A stretch of 17,738 nt of DNA, taken from an archaeon. GTDB lineage: Archaea > Aenigmatarchaeota > Aenigmatarchaeia > CG10238-14 > SCSR01. A model generated the notes under the pieces. That model saw nothing but the letters and a program-made list of their open reading frames with translations, did no database searches and was not told the DNA's origin. Shown one piece after another: positions 1 to 7,581 of the stretch. Positions within the stretch are counted from its first letter, which is position 1. The number at the start of each line of letters is the position of its first letter. Location: assembly GCA_004297575.1 (NCBI GenBank), contig SCSR01000065.1, forward strand, positions 1-17,738, given 5' to 3'. The position numbers and the translations under genes are program-made.

Positions 1-45
1 GCTGCTGGTTTTCGTGAGTTATGCCAAATTAAAGTAATATCAATG

Positions 46-113
46 GAAAAGTAAATGTACAGATGCTGAAGACGAAAAGTAAATGTACAGATGCTGAAGA
101 CGAAAAGTAAATG
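46..113. repeat. 28-bp tandem repeat, about 2.4 copies
   Basis: Two identical, directly adjacent 28-bp units at 46-73 and 74-101 begin GAAAAGTAAATG and end TGAAGAC. They are followed by the first 12 bases of a third unit (102-113). There are no spacers between copies. The unit contains the 6-bp palindrome TGTACA. It lies just upstream of the tRNA promoter. It could be a recent slippage duplication or a binding-site repeat; the sequence alone does not decide. Confidence 0.9.
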
Positions 114-161
114 GAGCAAATGCCTATTGTTTTCTAGACCTCATTTCCGGCCAAATAAATC

Positions 162-170
162 TTATTAAAT
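162..170 (+). promoter_or_regulatory. Putative TATA box for tRNA-Asp
   Basis: The AT-rich element TTATTAAAT is centred about 30 bases before the first base of the tRNA acceptor stem at 196, compatible with archaeal TBP/TFB-dependent initiation just upstream of the mature 5' end. It is assigned from spacing and composition only. Confidence 0.45.
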
Positions 171-195
171 CAATAGTGGCAATTATTAATTCGCT

Positions 196-289
196 GCCCG
201 GATCGTCTAGCGGCCTAGGATATAGACTGTAAAAATGCAGGTATAGCCCTGTCACGGCTGTGACGCGGGTTCGAATCCCGCTCCGGGCG
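196..289 (+). tRNA. tRNA-Asp(GTC) with a 21-nt insertion, probably an intron
   Basis: The acceptor stem pairs 196-202 with 282-288, and the discriminator base is G289, as expected for Asp. The T arm is 265-269/277-281 with loop TTCGAAT. The anticodon stem is 244-248/256-260 with a 7-base loop (249-255) carrying GTC at 251-253. The D arm starts at 205 and has the GG pair at 212-213. Between D stem and anticodon stem lie 21 extra bases. The pentamer TATAG occurs at 221-225 and again at 242-246, so removing any 21-base block from 221-241 through 226-246 restores a standard tRNA. The insert contains a short hairpin (CTGT 227-230 with GCAG 237-240). I could not fold a convincing bulge-helix-bulge, so an intron is likely but unproven. 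CCA is not encoded. Confidence 0.88.
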
Positions 290-324
290 CAGCCTTTTCC
301 CACTCGGTAATGCCAGACGTCCTC

Positions 325-329
325 TTTTT
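325..329 (+). terminator. T-run, possible tRNA terminator
   Basis: A run of five T, preceded by CTC, lies 36 bases after the tRNA. Oligo-T stretches are the usual archaeal termination signal, and there is no stem-loop. Assignment rests on position and composition. Confidence 0.35.
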
Positions 330-353
330 ACCAACCAAAACCAAAAAACGAAA

Positions 354-413
354 ACCTTAAAAAGAAACAGTTTCCTATATAGGATATCCAGCTTGGTGAA
401 ATTGGTTTTTATT
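354..413 (+). promoter_or_regulatory. Promoter region of the rpoH-rpoB-rpoA operon
   Basis: Three TATA-like elements precede rpoH: CTTAAAAA around 356-363, CTATATAGG around 375-383 and TTTTTATTT around 406-413. Any could direct the large RNA polymerase operon. The second would place transcription start near 403-406 and the third near 435, both upstream of the preferred rpoH start at 456. Which one is used cannot be decided from sequence. Confidence 0.45.
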
Positions 414-455
414 TGCATTAGACCAATTTATTCACTTCGCGTGTTTGGTGAGCAA

Positions 456-695
456 TTGAAAGAGATAGACATATTCAAGCATCAGCTAGTCCCAAAGCAT
501 GAGATACTCGACGACGCTCAGAAAGCCGAGCTTCTAAAAAAGTATGGAATAATTCTCAGGCAGTTGCCAAGGATGCTTGATACGGACCCTGTCATTAAGC
601 AACTGAACGGTAAGGCTGGGGACGTGGTAAAAATCACAAGGGAAAGCGCGACAGCCGGACAGGCAGAATACTATAGACTGGTAATAAAGGGATAA
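456..695 (+). CDS. rpoH: DNA-directed RNA polymerase subunit H (RpoH/Rpb5 C-terminal homologue)
   Basis: This small assembly subunit of archaeal RNA polymerase corresponds to the C-terminal domain of eukaryotic Rpb5 and sits in the lower jaw. The 79-residue product carries the family hallmarks LVPKHEIL near the N-terminus, LPR(M)L.DPV in the middle, and the C-terminal KITRESATAG followed by YYRLV. The frame is open upstream with TTG at 393 and GTG at 396 and 441, giving up to 100 aa. I prefer TTG 456 because GGTGAG lies at 447-452, the length then matches the usual 75-85 residues, and homologues begin close to this point. The upstream starts probably lie before the transcription start. rpoB2 follows after 2 bases, the usual archaeal order. 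Identity is certain; the start codon is not. Confidence 0.9.
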   Translation: MKEIDIFKHQLVPKHEILDDAQKAELLKKYGIILRQLPRMLDTDPVIKQLNGKAGDVVKITRESATAGQAEYYRLVIKG

Positions 696-697
696 AC

Positions 698-2179
698 ATG
701 GATGAGAATTTCGTAACATTGTTGAATTCATTCCTCAAGAAAGAGGGAATGGTAAAGTTCCAGATTGATTCTTATAACGATTTCATCACACGCAGGATAC
801 CAAAAGTCTTGAGTGACATCGGTACTATCAAGCCAAAGCTGCCAGAGCTGGGGGATTTGAAGATAAAGCTTGGTGAGTTCAAGCTGGGCGGGCCGTCTGT
901 CAAAGAAGGTGACGGTTCTGTCAGGTCAATATTGCCAATCGAAGCGAGATTGAGAAATCTTACATATTCTGCCCCGATGTACGTGGAGATGACCAGCGAG
1001 CTGAACAAGATAGAAAGCTCGCCTGTCGTTGTTAATTTTGGTGACATTCCTGTCATGACCAAGTCGAAGATATGCCCGCTGTCAATGATGTCTGAACAGC
1101 AATTGGTTGAAGCAGGTGAAGACCCGAGTGATCCAGGAGGGTATTTCATCGTGAACGGGACTGAAAGGATTCTGGTTTTGGTAGAAGAGATTGCGCCGAA
1201 CAGGATTATTGTCGAAAAGGTAGCTGCTACGAATGTCGGCGAAGCTGCTAGGATACATTCGGAGAAGGACGGCTATATACAGAGGCATCTGGTGGAGAGG
1301 AAGAATGACGGGACGATAACGATTACTTTTGCAAACGTCACCAAGCTGCCTGTCATAAAACTTTTCAAGGCTCTTGGGTTAGACAAGGACAAGGAGATAG
1401 CAACAGCCATTTCGACTGACGAGGAAGTGCAGGAAGACTTTTATTCGAACCTGTATGAGACAGAAGCGACAAGCAAGAGCGAAGCGATAAACGAGATAGG
1501 CATCCACATCAAGGTCATGCAGGAATCGATGAGAGAGGAGAGAGTAACGAAGCTGATGGATAAATATTTGTTGCCGCACTTGGGACAGAACCCGGAGAAC
1601 AGGATGGAAAAGGCGATGTATCTTGCCAAGGCTGTCGAGAAGATAATCAAACTGCACTTGCACAAGACCGAGGAAGATGACTTGGACCACTATTCGAACA
1701 AGAGACTTAAGATATGCGGTGACCTGATGGAGATTTTGCTGAGATCGATACTTTTGGGCAAGTGGGGTTTGATTACAAGGTTGACCTACAACTACCAGAA
1801 ATTGACGAAGAGAGGAAGGCTGCCTCCATTGCAGGCAATCGTCGAATCTAATGTATTGACAAACCAGATTGTGTCTGCGCTTGCCATCGGCTCGTGGGTC
1901 GGAGGCAGGACAGGTATTAGCCAGAGGCTGGAAAGAGGAAGCTACATCAAGACCATTTCGCACATGAGGAACGTGCTCTCGCCGTTGACATCGACGCAGG
2001 AACATTTCGAGGCGCGTGAACTCCACACGACACAATGGGGCAAGCTGTGCTGCAGCGAGACTCCTGAAGGTGCGACAATCGGCCTGAGAAAATATCTTGC
2101 GATAACCGCCAACGTAACGACAGGCGTGCCTGAAAAAGAATTGAAGACCGTGACAGACGCGGTCAAGAAGGGGATTTAA
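698..2179 (+). CDS. rpoB2: RNA polymerase subunit B'' (N-terminal half of split RpoB)
   Basis: The N-terminal half of the second-largest polymerase subunit (protrusion, lobe and fork regions) is 493 aa, close to the usual B'' length of a split archaeal RpoB. Visible landmarks are the PVMTKSK and GGYFIVNGTERILV blocks around residues 120-160, the RLERGSY..TISHMRN region around 410-425 and the fork motif SETPEG at 453-458. After SETPEG the usual PNCGLVKNLA is replaced by ATIGLRKYLA, a modest divergence. The protein ends at the standard split point, and rpoB1 starts on the last base of its stop codon, indicating translational coupling. It forms the catalytic core together with RpoB1, RpoA1 and RpoA2. 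Confidence 0.97.
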   Translation: MDENFVTLLNSFLKKEGMVKFQIDSYNDFITRRIPKVLSDIGTIKPKLPELGDLKIKLGEFKLGGPSVKEGDGSVRSILPIEARLRNLTYSAPMYVEMTSELNKIESSPVVVNFGDIPVMTKSKICPLSMMSEQQLVEAGEDPSDPGGYFIVNGTERILVLVEEIAPNRIIVEKVAATNVGEAARIHSEKDGYIQRHLVERKNDGTITITFANVTKLPVIKLFKALGLDKDKEIATAISTDEEVQEDFYSNLYETEATSKSEAINEIGIHIKVMQESMREERVTKLMDKYLLPHLGQNPENRMEKAMYLAKAVEKIIKLHLHKTEEDDLDHYSNKRLKICGDLMEILLRSILLGKWGLITRLTYNYQKLTKRGRLPPLQAIVESNVLTNQIVSALAIGSWVGGRTGISQRLERGSYIKTISHMRNVLSPLTSTQEHFEARELHTTQWGKLCCSETPEGATIGLRKYLAITANVTTGVPEKELKTVTDAVKKGI

Positions 2180-3975
2180 TGGCAAATGTATTTGTAAACG
2201 GAAGGTTCATCGGCGTCGCTCCTGAGGCGCAGAAGATAGTCAATATGATCAGGGATGGAAGAAGGACTGGCAAGTTCTCAGACCAAACGAATGTCGCATA
2301 CCATTTCAACAGCGATGAGGTAATAATTGTCACGGATTCGGGAAGGGTGAGAAGACCATTGGTAATTGTACAGAACGGCAAGCCCAAGTTGCAACAGGCT
2401 GACATAGACAAATTGAGGAAAGGCGAGATCAACTGGAGTGACTTGCTCAAGACCGGAGTGATAGAATACTTGGATGCAGAGGAAGAGGAGAATGCATATA
2501 TCGCACTGAGAGAGAGCAACTTGACCACACAGCATACGCATCTTGAATTGAATCCGGCAATCATACTCGGCTTGTCTGCGTCGTTCGTTCCTTATCCAGA
2601 GCACAATCGTGGTGACAGGGTAAACTATGGAGCAAAGATGGTCGGACAATCTATCGGTCTTTTTGCTACTAATTATCTCTTGCGTGCAGATTCCAAGTCG
2701 AACGTCATGATTTATCCGCAGGAGCCTCTCGTGCAGACATACATGCACACCAGCCAGGAATTCATCGAGCACCCGAACGGCATGAACGTGGTGATGGCAT
2801 TCGGATCATTTGAGGGTTACAACATGGAAGATGCCATTGTCATCAACAAGAACTCGATTGAGAGGGGATTGTTATGGAGCTACATGTACAGGACATACGA
2901 GGCTGAGCAGAAGAGGTACATGGGTGGCCAGGAGGATGTCATCGGCATACCTAGCCCGAACGTCAGGGGTTATGCAGGCGAGGACGCATACAAGCACCTG
3001 CCTGAGGACGGCATCATCAATCCCGAGACCAAGGTGAATTCAGATGACATACTTATTGCCAGGACGTCGCCGTTGCGTTTCCTCGGAACCATGGACCAGT
3101 TCATCACAGGTATAGAGAACATCCGCGAGACGTCGGTTGCATTGAGGCATGGTGATGAGGGGATTGTTGACAGGGTGTTTGTTTCAGAAACCATTGACGG
3201 GACGAAGCTGATAAAGATTGTTGTAAGGGATCCGAAGATACCGGAGATAGGTGACAAGCTCGCATCAAGGCACGGACAGAAGGGTGTCATTGCAATTGTT
3301 GTCCCCCAGGAAGACATGCCGTTCTCAGAAGACGGCACTGTGCCAGACATTGTTTTCAACTCACACAGTATCCCATCGAGAATGACAATGGGCCAACTGC
3401 TTGAAGTGATTGCTGCCAAGGTTGCTGCGCTTTCAGGCAAGCCCATATTCGCCCCAGCATTCGGAGGAGTGCCAGAGGAGCAGTTGAGGAGTTCGTTGAA
3501 GAAGCTCGGATACAAGGAAGACGGCAAGGAGACGATGTATGAGGGAAGAGGCGGCCGCAGGCTGTCATCGCAAATCTTCATGGGCTGTTGCTTTTACAAG
3601 AAACTCGATCACTTGGTATCGAACAAGATACATGCGCGTTCACGCGGTCCAGTCACATTGCTGACCAAGCAGCCGACAGAAGGAAGGAGCAAGGAAGGTG
3701 GGCTGAGGCTGGGTGAAATGGAGAAGGACGTATTGATCGCACACGGTGCAGCCTTGACGCTCAAGGAAAGGTTCGATTCGGACAAGACGCTTGTGCCTAT
3801 ATGCACGAAATGCGGTATGGTCGCGACGAACGACAGGATAAGGAATACCAAGATATGCCCGTTGGATGGCGAGTCGAATATTGTTGATGTTGAGATGAGC
3901 TATGCATTCAAGCTGATGCTTGACGAATTGAAGAGCATGCTCATTTACCAAAAGGTTGTGGTGGGAGAAGAATGA
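2179..3975 (+). CDS. rpoB1: RNA polymerase subunit B' (C-terminal half of split RpoB)
   Basis: The C-terminal half of the second-largest subunit is 598 aa and includes the hybrid-binding and wall regions and the clamp-contacting tail. Conserved blocks are GYNMEDAIVIN from residue 213, GDKLASRHGQKG at 358-369 and the clamp block with GGLRLGEME. Near the C-terminus is the zinc ribbon. It has Cys542, Cys545 and Cys560, but the fourth ligand position is Asp563 (CPLDGE instead of the usual CPxCG), so the site is C-C-C-D. The ATG shares a base with the rpoB2 stop, and rpoA1 overlaps its 3' end by 4 bases. Identity is certain. Confidence 0.97.
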   Translation: MANVFVNGRFIGVAPEAQKIVNMIRDGRRTGKFSDQTNVAYHFNSDEVIIVTDSGRVRRPLVIVQNGKPKLQQADIDKLRKGEINWSDLLKTGVIEYLDAEEEENAYIALRESNLTTQHTHLELNPAIILGLSASFVPYPEHNRGDRVNYGAKMVGQSIGLFATNYLLRADSKSNVMIYPQEPLVQTYMHTSQEFIEHPNGMNVVMAFGSFEGYNMEDAIVINKNSIERGLLWSYMYRTYEAEQKRYMGGQEDVIGIPSPNVRGYAGEDAYKHLPEDGIINPETKVNSDDILIARTSPLRFLGTMDQFITGIENIRETSVALRHGDEGIVDRVFVSETIDGTKLIKIVVRDPKIPEIGDKLASRHGQKGVIAIVVPQEDMPFSEDGTVPDIVFNSHSIPSRMTMGQLLEVIAAKVAALSGKPIFAPAFGGVPEEQLRSSLKKLGYKEDGKETMYEGRGGRRLSSQIFMGCCFYKKLDHLVSNKIHARSRGPVTLLTKQPTEGRSKEGGLRLGEMEKDVLIAHGAALTLKERFDSDKTLVPICTKCGMVATNDRIRNTKICPLDGESNIVDVEMSYAFKLMLDELKSMLIYQKVVVGEE

Positions 3976-6458
3976 AAGTCAAAAGAATAGAGTTCAGTGT
4001 TTTGAGCCCGGAGACAATCAAGGCGATGTCAGTTGCCAAGATCACCAGGACCGAGCTTTACGACGAGGAAGGTTACCCGATAGAAGGTGGGCTGATGGAT
4101 CCAAGGTTGGGAGTAGTTGACCCAGGTGTGAGATGCAGGACTTGCGGTAACTCTGTAGGTGAATGTTTCGGGCATTTCGGTTATATCGACCTGACAAGGC
4201 CGGTCATACATGTTCATTATATCAAGTTCATCTACAGCCTGCTCAAGATGATATGCTGGAAGTGCAACCGTGCGTTGTTCGACGAGGCTACGATAGACAA
4301 GACCAAGAGATATTCGCTCAAGGACCTTGCCAAGCTTGTGAAGAAAAAGTGCCCGCATTGCAATTCCGAACAGAAGAAGCTGAAGCTCATCAAGCCTTAC
4401 AGCTTTGTAGAGAACAGCGATGTCCTAACACCTGTCAAGATACGCGAGAGGTTTGAAAAGATTCCGGATGACGACTTGAAGATAATGGGTTTCAGGAACA
4501 TGAGACCTGAATGGCTTGTCATAACTTTGTTGCCGATACCTCCTGTCACAGTCAGGCCTTCAATCACATTGGAGACTGGTGAGAGGAGCGAGGATGACTT
4601 GACGCACAAGCTTGTAGATATCGTAAGGATCAACGACAGGTTGAGAGAAAACATTGATTTGGGTGCGCCTGATTTCATTATTGAAGACTTGTGGGAATTG
4701 ATGCAGTACCACGTGTCGACATATTTTGACAACGAGATATCCGGTGTTCCTCCAGCACGTCACAGGTCTGGAAGACTGTTGAAGACGCTGTCACAGAGGT
4801 TGAAGACCAAGGAAGGAAGGTTCAGGGGAAACCTGGCAGGAAAGCGTGTGAACTTTTCCGCACGTACAGTCATAAGTCCAGACCCGATGATACAGATTGA
4901 CGAGGTGGGGGTGCCTGAGGTCATCGCGGTAGAGCTGACTGTGCCGTTGAGGGTGAACGCATCCAATCTGGAAGAAGCGAAAAAGTTCGTCATGAATGGT
5001 CCTGATGTATGGCCAGGTGCGAACTATATCATCAAGCCTGATGGAAGAAGGAAAAAGATTACTGCGCAGAACAAGGAAGAGATTATAAAGGAGATTGCGG
5101 CAGGATACATTGTCGAGAGGCATTTGAAGAACGGCGATATCGTACTTTTCAACAGGCAGCCTAGCCTGCACAGGATGAGCATCATGTGCCACCATGTGCG
5201 TGTCATGACTGACAAGACATTCAGGCTGAACCTTTGCGTGACCATCCCGTACAACGCAGATTTCGACGGCGACGAGATGAACCTCCATGTGCCGCAGACA
5301 GAAGAGGCGCAGGTAGAGGCAGAGAACTTGATGGCTGTGCAGAAGAACATGAGGAGCCCGAGATTCTCAGCGCCTATCATTGCAGCAAAGATAGACCATG
5401 TGACAGGATTGTATTTGTTGACTAACGGCGATAGGAAGTTCAGCAGGGAAGAGTACACACAGCTGGTGCGTTCGGTCAATCAGGATGTCGAACTGTCAGA
5501 CAAGGAAAGCATGACCGGAAAGGAGATATTCAGCCTGTTCCTGCCAAAAGGATTGTCGATAGAGTACAAGTCCAAGTCAGGCGGCAATGTAGTGATAAAG
5601 AATGGCAAGCTGCTTGAAGGGACTATTGACAAGATGTCTGTAGGTGCCGAGTCAGGAAAGCTTTTGGACAGGATTGAAAAAGAGTATGGTGCGCATGTCG
5701 CTAACAAGTTTTTGTTTGATGTCACTACGTTGGCGGTAAAGCTGCTGACGCAGTATGGGTTCTCCATCTCAATATCAGATCAGGACTTGCCAGAATCAGC
5801 AAGGCTGGAAGTGAAAAAATTGATGGATCAGATAAGAAGGGATGTGGATAACATGATCGAACAGTACAACAAGGGCGAGTTGAAGGTGCTGATCGGAAGG
5901 TCGCCGAAGGAAAGCTTGGAGCATGCCATCAAGATAACTTTGAGAAACGGGTTGAACAGCGCTGAGAAGATTCTGAACGAGCACATGAAAGAAAACCCGA
6001 CGCTGACAATGGCAAGAAGCGGTGCGAGAGGTGACTTGGTGAACATCGTACAGACTGCAATCATGGTAGGCCAGGAGATGACAATGGGTGAAAGGATAGA
6101 GCGCGGTTATCGCGGCAGGGTATTCCCGCACTTCAAGGTAGACGACATAAACCTGGAGGCAAAGGGTTTCGTATCACGCGGGTTCAAGGAAGGACTGACG
6201 CCGTTTGAATTCTTTTTCGATGCTATCAACAGCCGTGAATCACTGATGGACAAGTCATTGAAGACAAGGCACAGCGGTTACATGGAACGCAGGCTGGTTG
6301 GTGCACTGCAGGACTTGAAGGTAGAGTATGATGGGACTGTGAGGGACAGCGACAACAGGATTGTCCAGTTCGTGCCAGGTGAGGACGGCATAGACCCGTC
6401 TAAAAATGAGAGGGAGGGTGTGAATGTCAGAAGAATCGCAGACAAGCTATTCGGATAA
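3972..6458 (+). CDS. rpoA1: RNA polymerase subunit A' (N-terminal part of split largest subunit)
   Basis: This 828-aa subunit carries the catalytic centre. Landmarks include the clamp zinc site CRTCGNSVGECFGHFG near residues 53-68, a second Cys cluster (CWKC and CPHC), the GNLAGKRVNFSARTVISPDP block (switch 2/lid area) and the absolutely conserved NADFDGDE at 428-435, whose Asp430, Asp432 and Asp434 bind catalytic Mg2+. The bridge helix at about 743-775 is unusual: FFFDAINSRESLMDKSLKT is followed by RHSGYMERR, where most polymerases have GGREGLxDTAxKTA. The protein ends after the VQF..GEDGIDP block, the usual A'/A'' split. It overlaps rpoB1 by 4 bases and rpoA2 by 35 bases. Confidence 0.97.
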   Translation: MKVKRIEFSVLSPETIKAMSVAKITRTELYDEEGYPIEGGLMDPRLGVVDPGVRCRTCGNSVGECFGHFGYIDLTRPVIHVHYIKFIYSLLKMICWKCNRALFDEATIDKTKRYSLKDLAKLVKKKCPHCNSEQKKLKLIKPYSFVENSDVLTPVKIRERFEKIPDDDLKIMGFRNMRPEWLVITLLPIPPVTVRPSITLETGERSEDDLTHKLVDIVRINDRLRENIDLGAPDFIIEDLWELMQYHVSTYFDNEISGVPPARHRSGRLLKTLSQRLKTKEGRFRGNLAGKRVNFSARTVISPDPMIQIDEVGVPEVIAVELTVPLRVNASNLEEAKKFVMNGPDVWPGANYIIKPDGRRKKITAQNKEEIIKEIAAGYIVERHLKNGDIVLFNRQPSLHRMSIMCHHVRVMTDKTFRLNLCVTIPYNADFDGDEMNLHVPQTEEAQVEAENLMAVQKNMRSPRFSAPIIAAKIDHVTGLYLLTNGDRKFSREEYTQLVRSVNQDVELSDKESMTGKEIFSLFLPKGLSIEYKSKSGGNVVIKNGKLLEGTIDKMSVGAESGKLLDRIEKEYGAHVANKFLFDVTTLAVKLLTQYGFSISISDQDLPESARLEVKKLMDQIRRDVDNMIEQYNKGELKVLIGRSPKESLEHAIKITLRNGLNSAEKILNEHMKENPTLTMARSGARGDLVNIVQTAIMVGQEMTMGERIERGYRGRVFPHFKVDDINLEAKGFVSRGFKEGLTPFEFFFDAINSRESLMDKSLKTRHSGYMERRLVGALQDLKVEYDGTVRDSDNRIVQFVPGEDGIDPSKNEREGVNVRRIADKLFG
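6413..6417 (+). promoter_or_regulatory. Shine-Dalgarno site for rpoA2
   Basis: GGAGG lies inside the 3' end of rpoA1, six bases before the ATG at 6424. It supports the upstream rpoA2 start, with its 35-bp overlap, over the internal ATG at 6475. Confidence 0.7.
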
Positions 6459-7548
6459 ATTGCCAAACAAATTCATGGAACAGATAGAAGAAGTTGCCAA
6501 GACAAAGAGGCTGAACAAGGAACAGAAGGGGAAACTGACAGAGGAAGTAATTAAGGTCATGGAAGAGAGAAAGTTCGAGCCTGGTGAAGTGATAGGCATC
6601 ATCACAGCGCAGAGCATATCCGAGCCATCGACACAGATGACAATGAGAACATACCACTTTGCAGGTACTGCTGGTATGAAAGTAACTTATGGCTTACCGA
6701 GACTGATGGAGATTTTCGACGCGAAGAAGGAATTGGAGACGCCTATGATGACAATTTTGCTGAAGAAGGATTTCAACAACGTTGAGACAGCGAAGAAGCT
6801 TGCCGAGTATATTGTTGAGAAAAAGCTTGCGGCAATCACCAAGTCTGTATCGCTGAACTTGAATGACATGACGATCGAGGTGGAGCTTACAGACAAGAAG
6901 AGGGAAAATTCAGTCGCAAAGATTATAAAAGAGTTTGTCAAGGATGTCGATGCCAAGCCTGTCAGGGACAAGATAGTTATAACTCCAAGGACTGAATTGG
7001 ACATTAAAGAGCTGCAAAAGGTGAAGGACAAGGCTATGAATGTCAAGATAGAAGGCATCAGCGGAGTGCAGAATGCGGTGGTGAGAAGGGAAGGGGAGGA
7101 TTGGATCATCAATACCATCGGCACTGACTTGGATAGCGTAATAAAACTCAAGGATGTCGACGAGAAAAGGACGATCAGTAACGATATTTATGAGGTTGCA
7201 AAGGTTTTCGGTATCGAAGCTGCGAGGAATGTCATCATGGTAGAGGCTTTGAAGACTTTGCAGGAACAGGGACTAGACGTGGACGTGAGATACATCATGC
7301 TTGTAGGGGATATCATGACATTTTCCGGAGAGGTGAACTCGATCGGAAGGTACGGTGTAGCTGGAAGCAAGACTTCAATCCTTGCGCGTGCTGCGTTCGA
7401 AGAGACAATCAAGCATCTTGTCAGGGCGAGCATCAGGAATGAGGCGGACGAGTTCAAGGGAATATTCGAGAATGTGATGATTGGACAGGTCATCCCGTCT
7501 GGAACAGGTATGTTCGACCTTATCGCCAAGAGAGAAGAGCAATCTTAA
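6424..7548 (+). CDS. rpoA2: RNA polymerase subunit A'' (C-terminal part of split largest subunit)
   Basis: This 374-aa subunit contributes the trigger loop, jaw and C-terminal clamp segments. The trigger-loop region begins GIITAQSISEPSTQ (about 58-71) and continues TMRTYHFAG, with the catalytic-assist His at residue 78 retained. The usual AQSIGEPGTQ glycines are Ser66 and Ser69. GLPRLMEIFDAKKELETP follows, and the C-terminal block IGRYGVAGSKTSILARAAFEET with VMIGQVIPSGTG is typical. The start is set by GGAGG at 6413-6417. It is the last gene of the rpo operon; a new promoter begins within a few bases of its stop. Confidence 0.97.
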   Translation: MSEESQTSYSDKLPNKFMEQIEEVAKTKRLNKEQKGKLTEEVIKVMEERKFEPGEVIGIITAQSISEPSTQMTMRTYHFAGTAGMKVTYGLPRLMEIFDAKKELETPMMTILLKKDFNNVETAKKLAEYIVEKKLAAITKSVSLNLNDMTIEVELTDKKRENSVAKIIKEFVKDVDAKPVRDKIVITPRTELDIKELQKVKDKAMNVKIEGISGVQNAVVRREGEDWIINTIGTDLDSVIKLKDVDEKRTISNDIYEVAKVFGIEAARNVIMVEALKTLQEQGLDVDVRYIMLVGDIMTFSGEVNSIGRYGVAGSKTSILARAAFEETIKHLVRASIRNEADEFKGIFENVMIGQVIPSGTGMFDLIAKREEQS

Positions 7549-7550
7549 AC

Positions 7551-7559
7551 TATTTAAAC
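7551..7559 (+). promoter_or_regulatory. TATA box for the rpl30e-nusA-rps12-rps7-EF-2 operon
   Basis: TATTTAAAC starts two bases after the rpoA2 stop, and its centre lies about 27 bases before the rpl30e ATG at 7582, predicting leaderless transcription. A second TTTAAA at 7569-7574 is too close to the start to serve that ATG. Confidence 0.6.
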
Positions 7560-7581
7560 ACAAAATCCTTTAAAGAAGTCT

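Larger units (their letters stand above)
1..195. other. Left flank without a recognisable gene
   Basis: No gene can be supported here. On the plus strand two frames are open from the window edge, ending at stop codons at 35-37 and 52-54, so the last few codons of an upstream gene may be present, but the peptides are too short to identify. The stretch holds a 28-bp tandem repeat (46-113) and the TATA-like promoter of the tRNA at 196. The rest looks like AT-rich intergenic DNA. Confidence 0.5.

Noticed and set aside
46..113. Short repeats considered as a CRISPR array
   Set aside because: The copies are directly adjacent with no spacers, only 2.4 units are present, and no cas genes are in the window.
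215..418. Minus-strand open frame of 67 aa covering the tRNA
   Set aside because: Its RPERDSNPR segment is the common false translation of a tRNA T arm read in antisense; it overlaps the tRNA and the rpoH promoter.
393..455. 21-residue N-terminal extension of RpoH
   Set aside because: It would exceed the family length, does not resemble RpoH, and probably lies at or before the transcription start; GGTGAG supports TTG 456.
1379..2185. 268-aa antisense open frame inside rpoB2
   Set aside because: It lies wholly opposite a strongly conserved gene, shows no domain, and has Cys/Arg/His-rich composition typical of antisense frames.
2163..2200. Split between rpoB2 and rpoB1 considered as a frameshift error
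   Set aside because: The break is at the standard archaeal B''/B' split point, with a stop/start overlap and normal lengths on both sides.
2970..3581. 203-aa antisense open frame inside rpoB1
   Set aside because: It is Ser/Pro-rich with no recognisable fold and opposite conserved polymerase motifs; it is a shadow frame.
6400..6480. Split between rpoA1 and rpoA2 considered as a broken gene
   Set aside because: The A'/A'' split is universal in archaea, and rpoA2 has its own GGAGG site.
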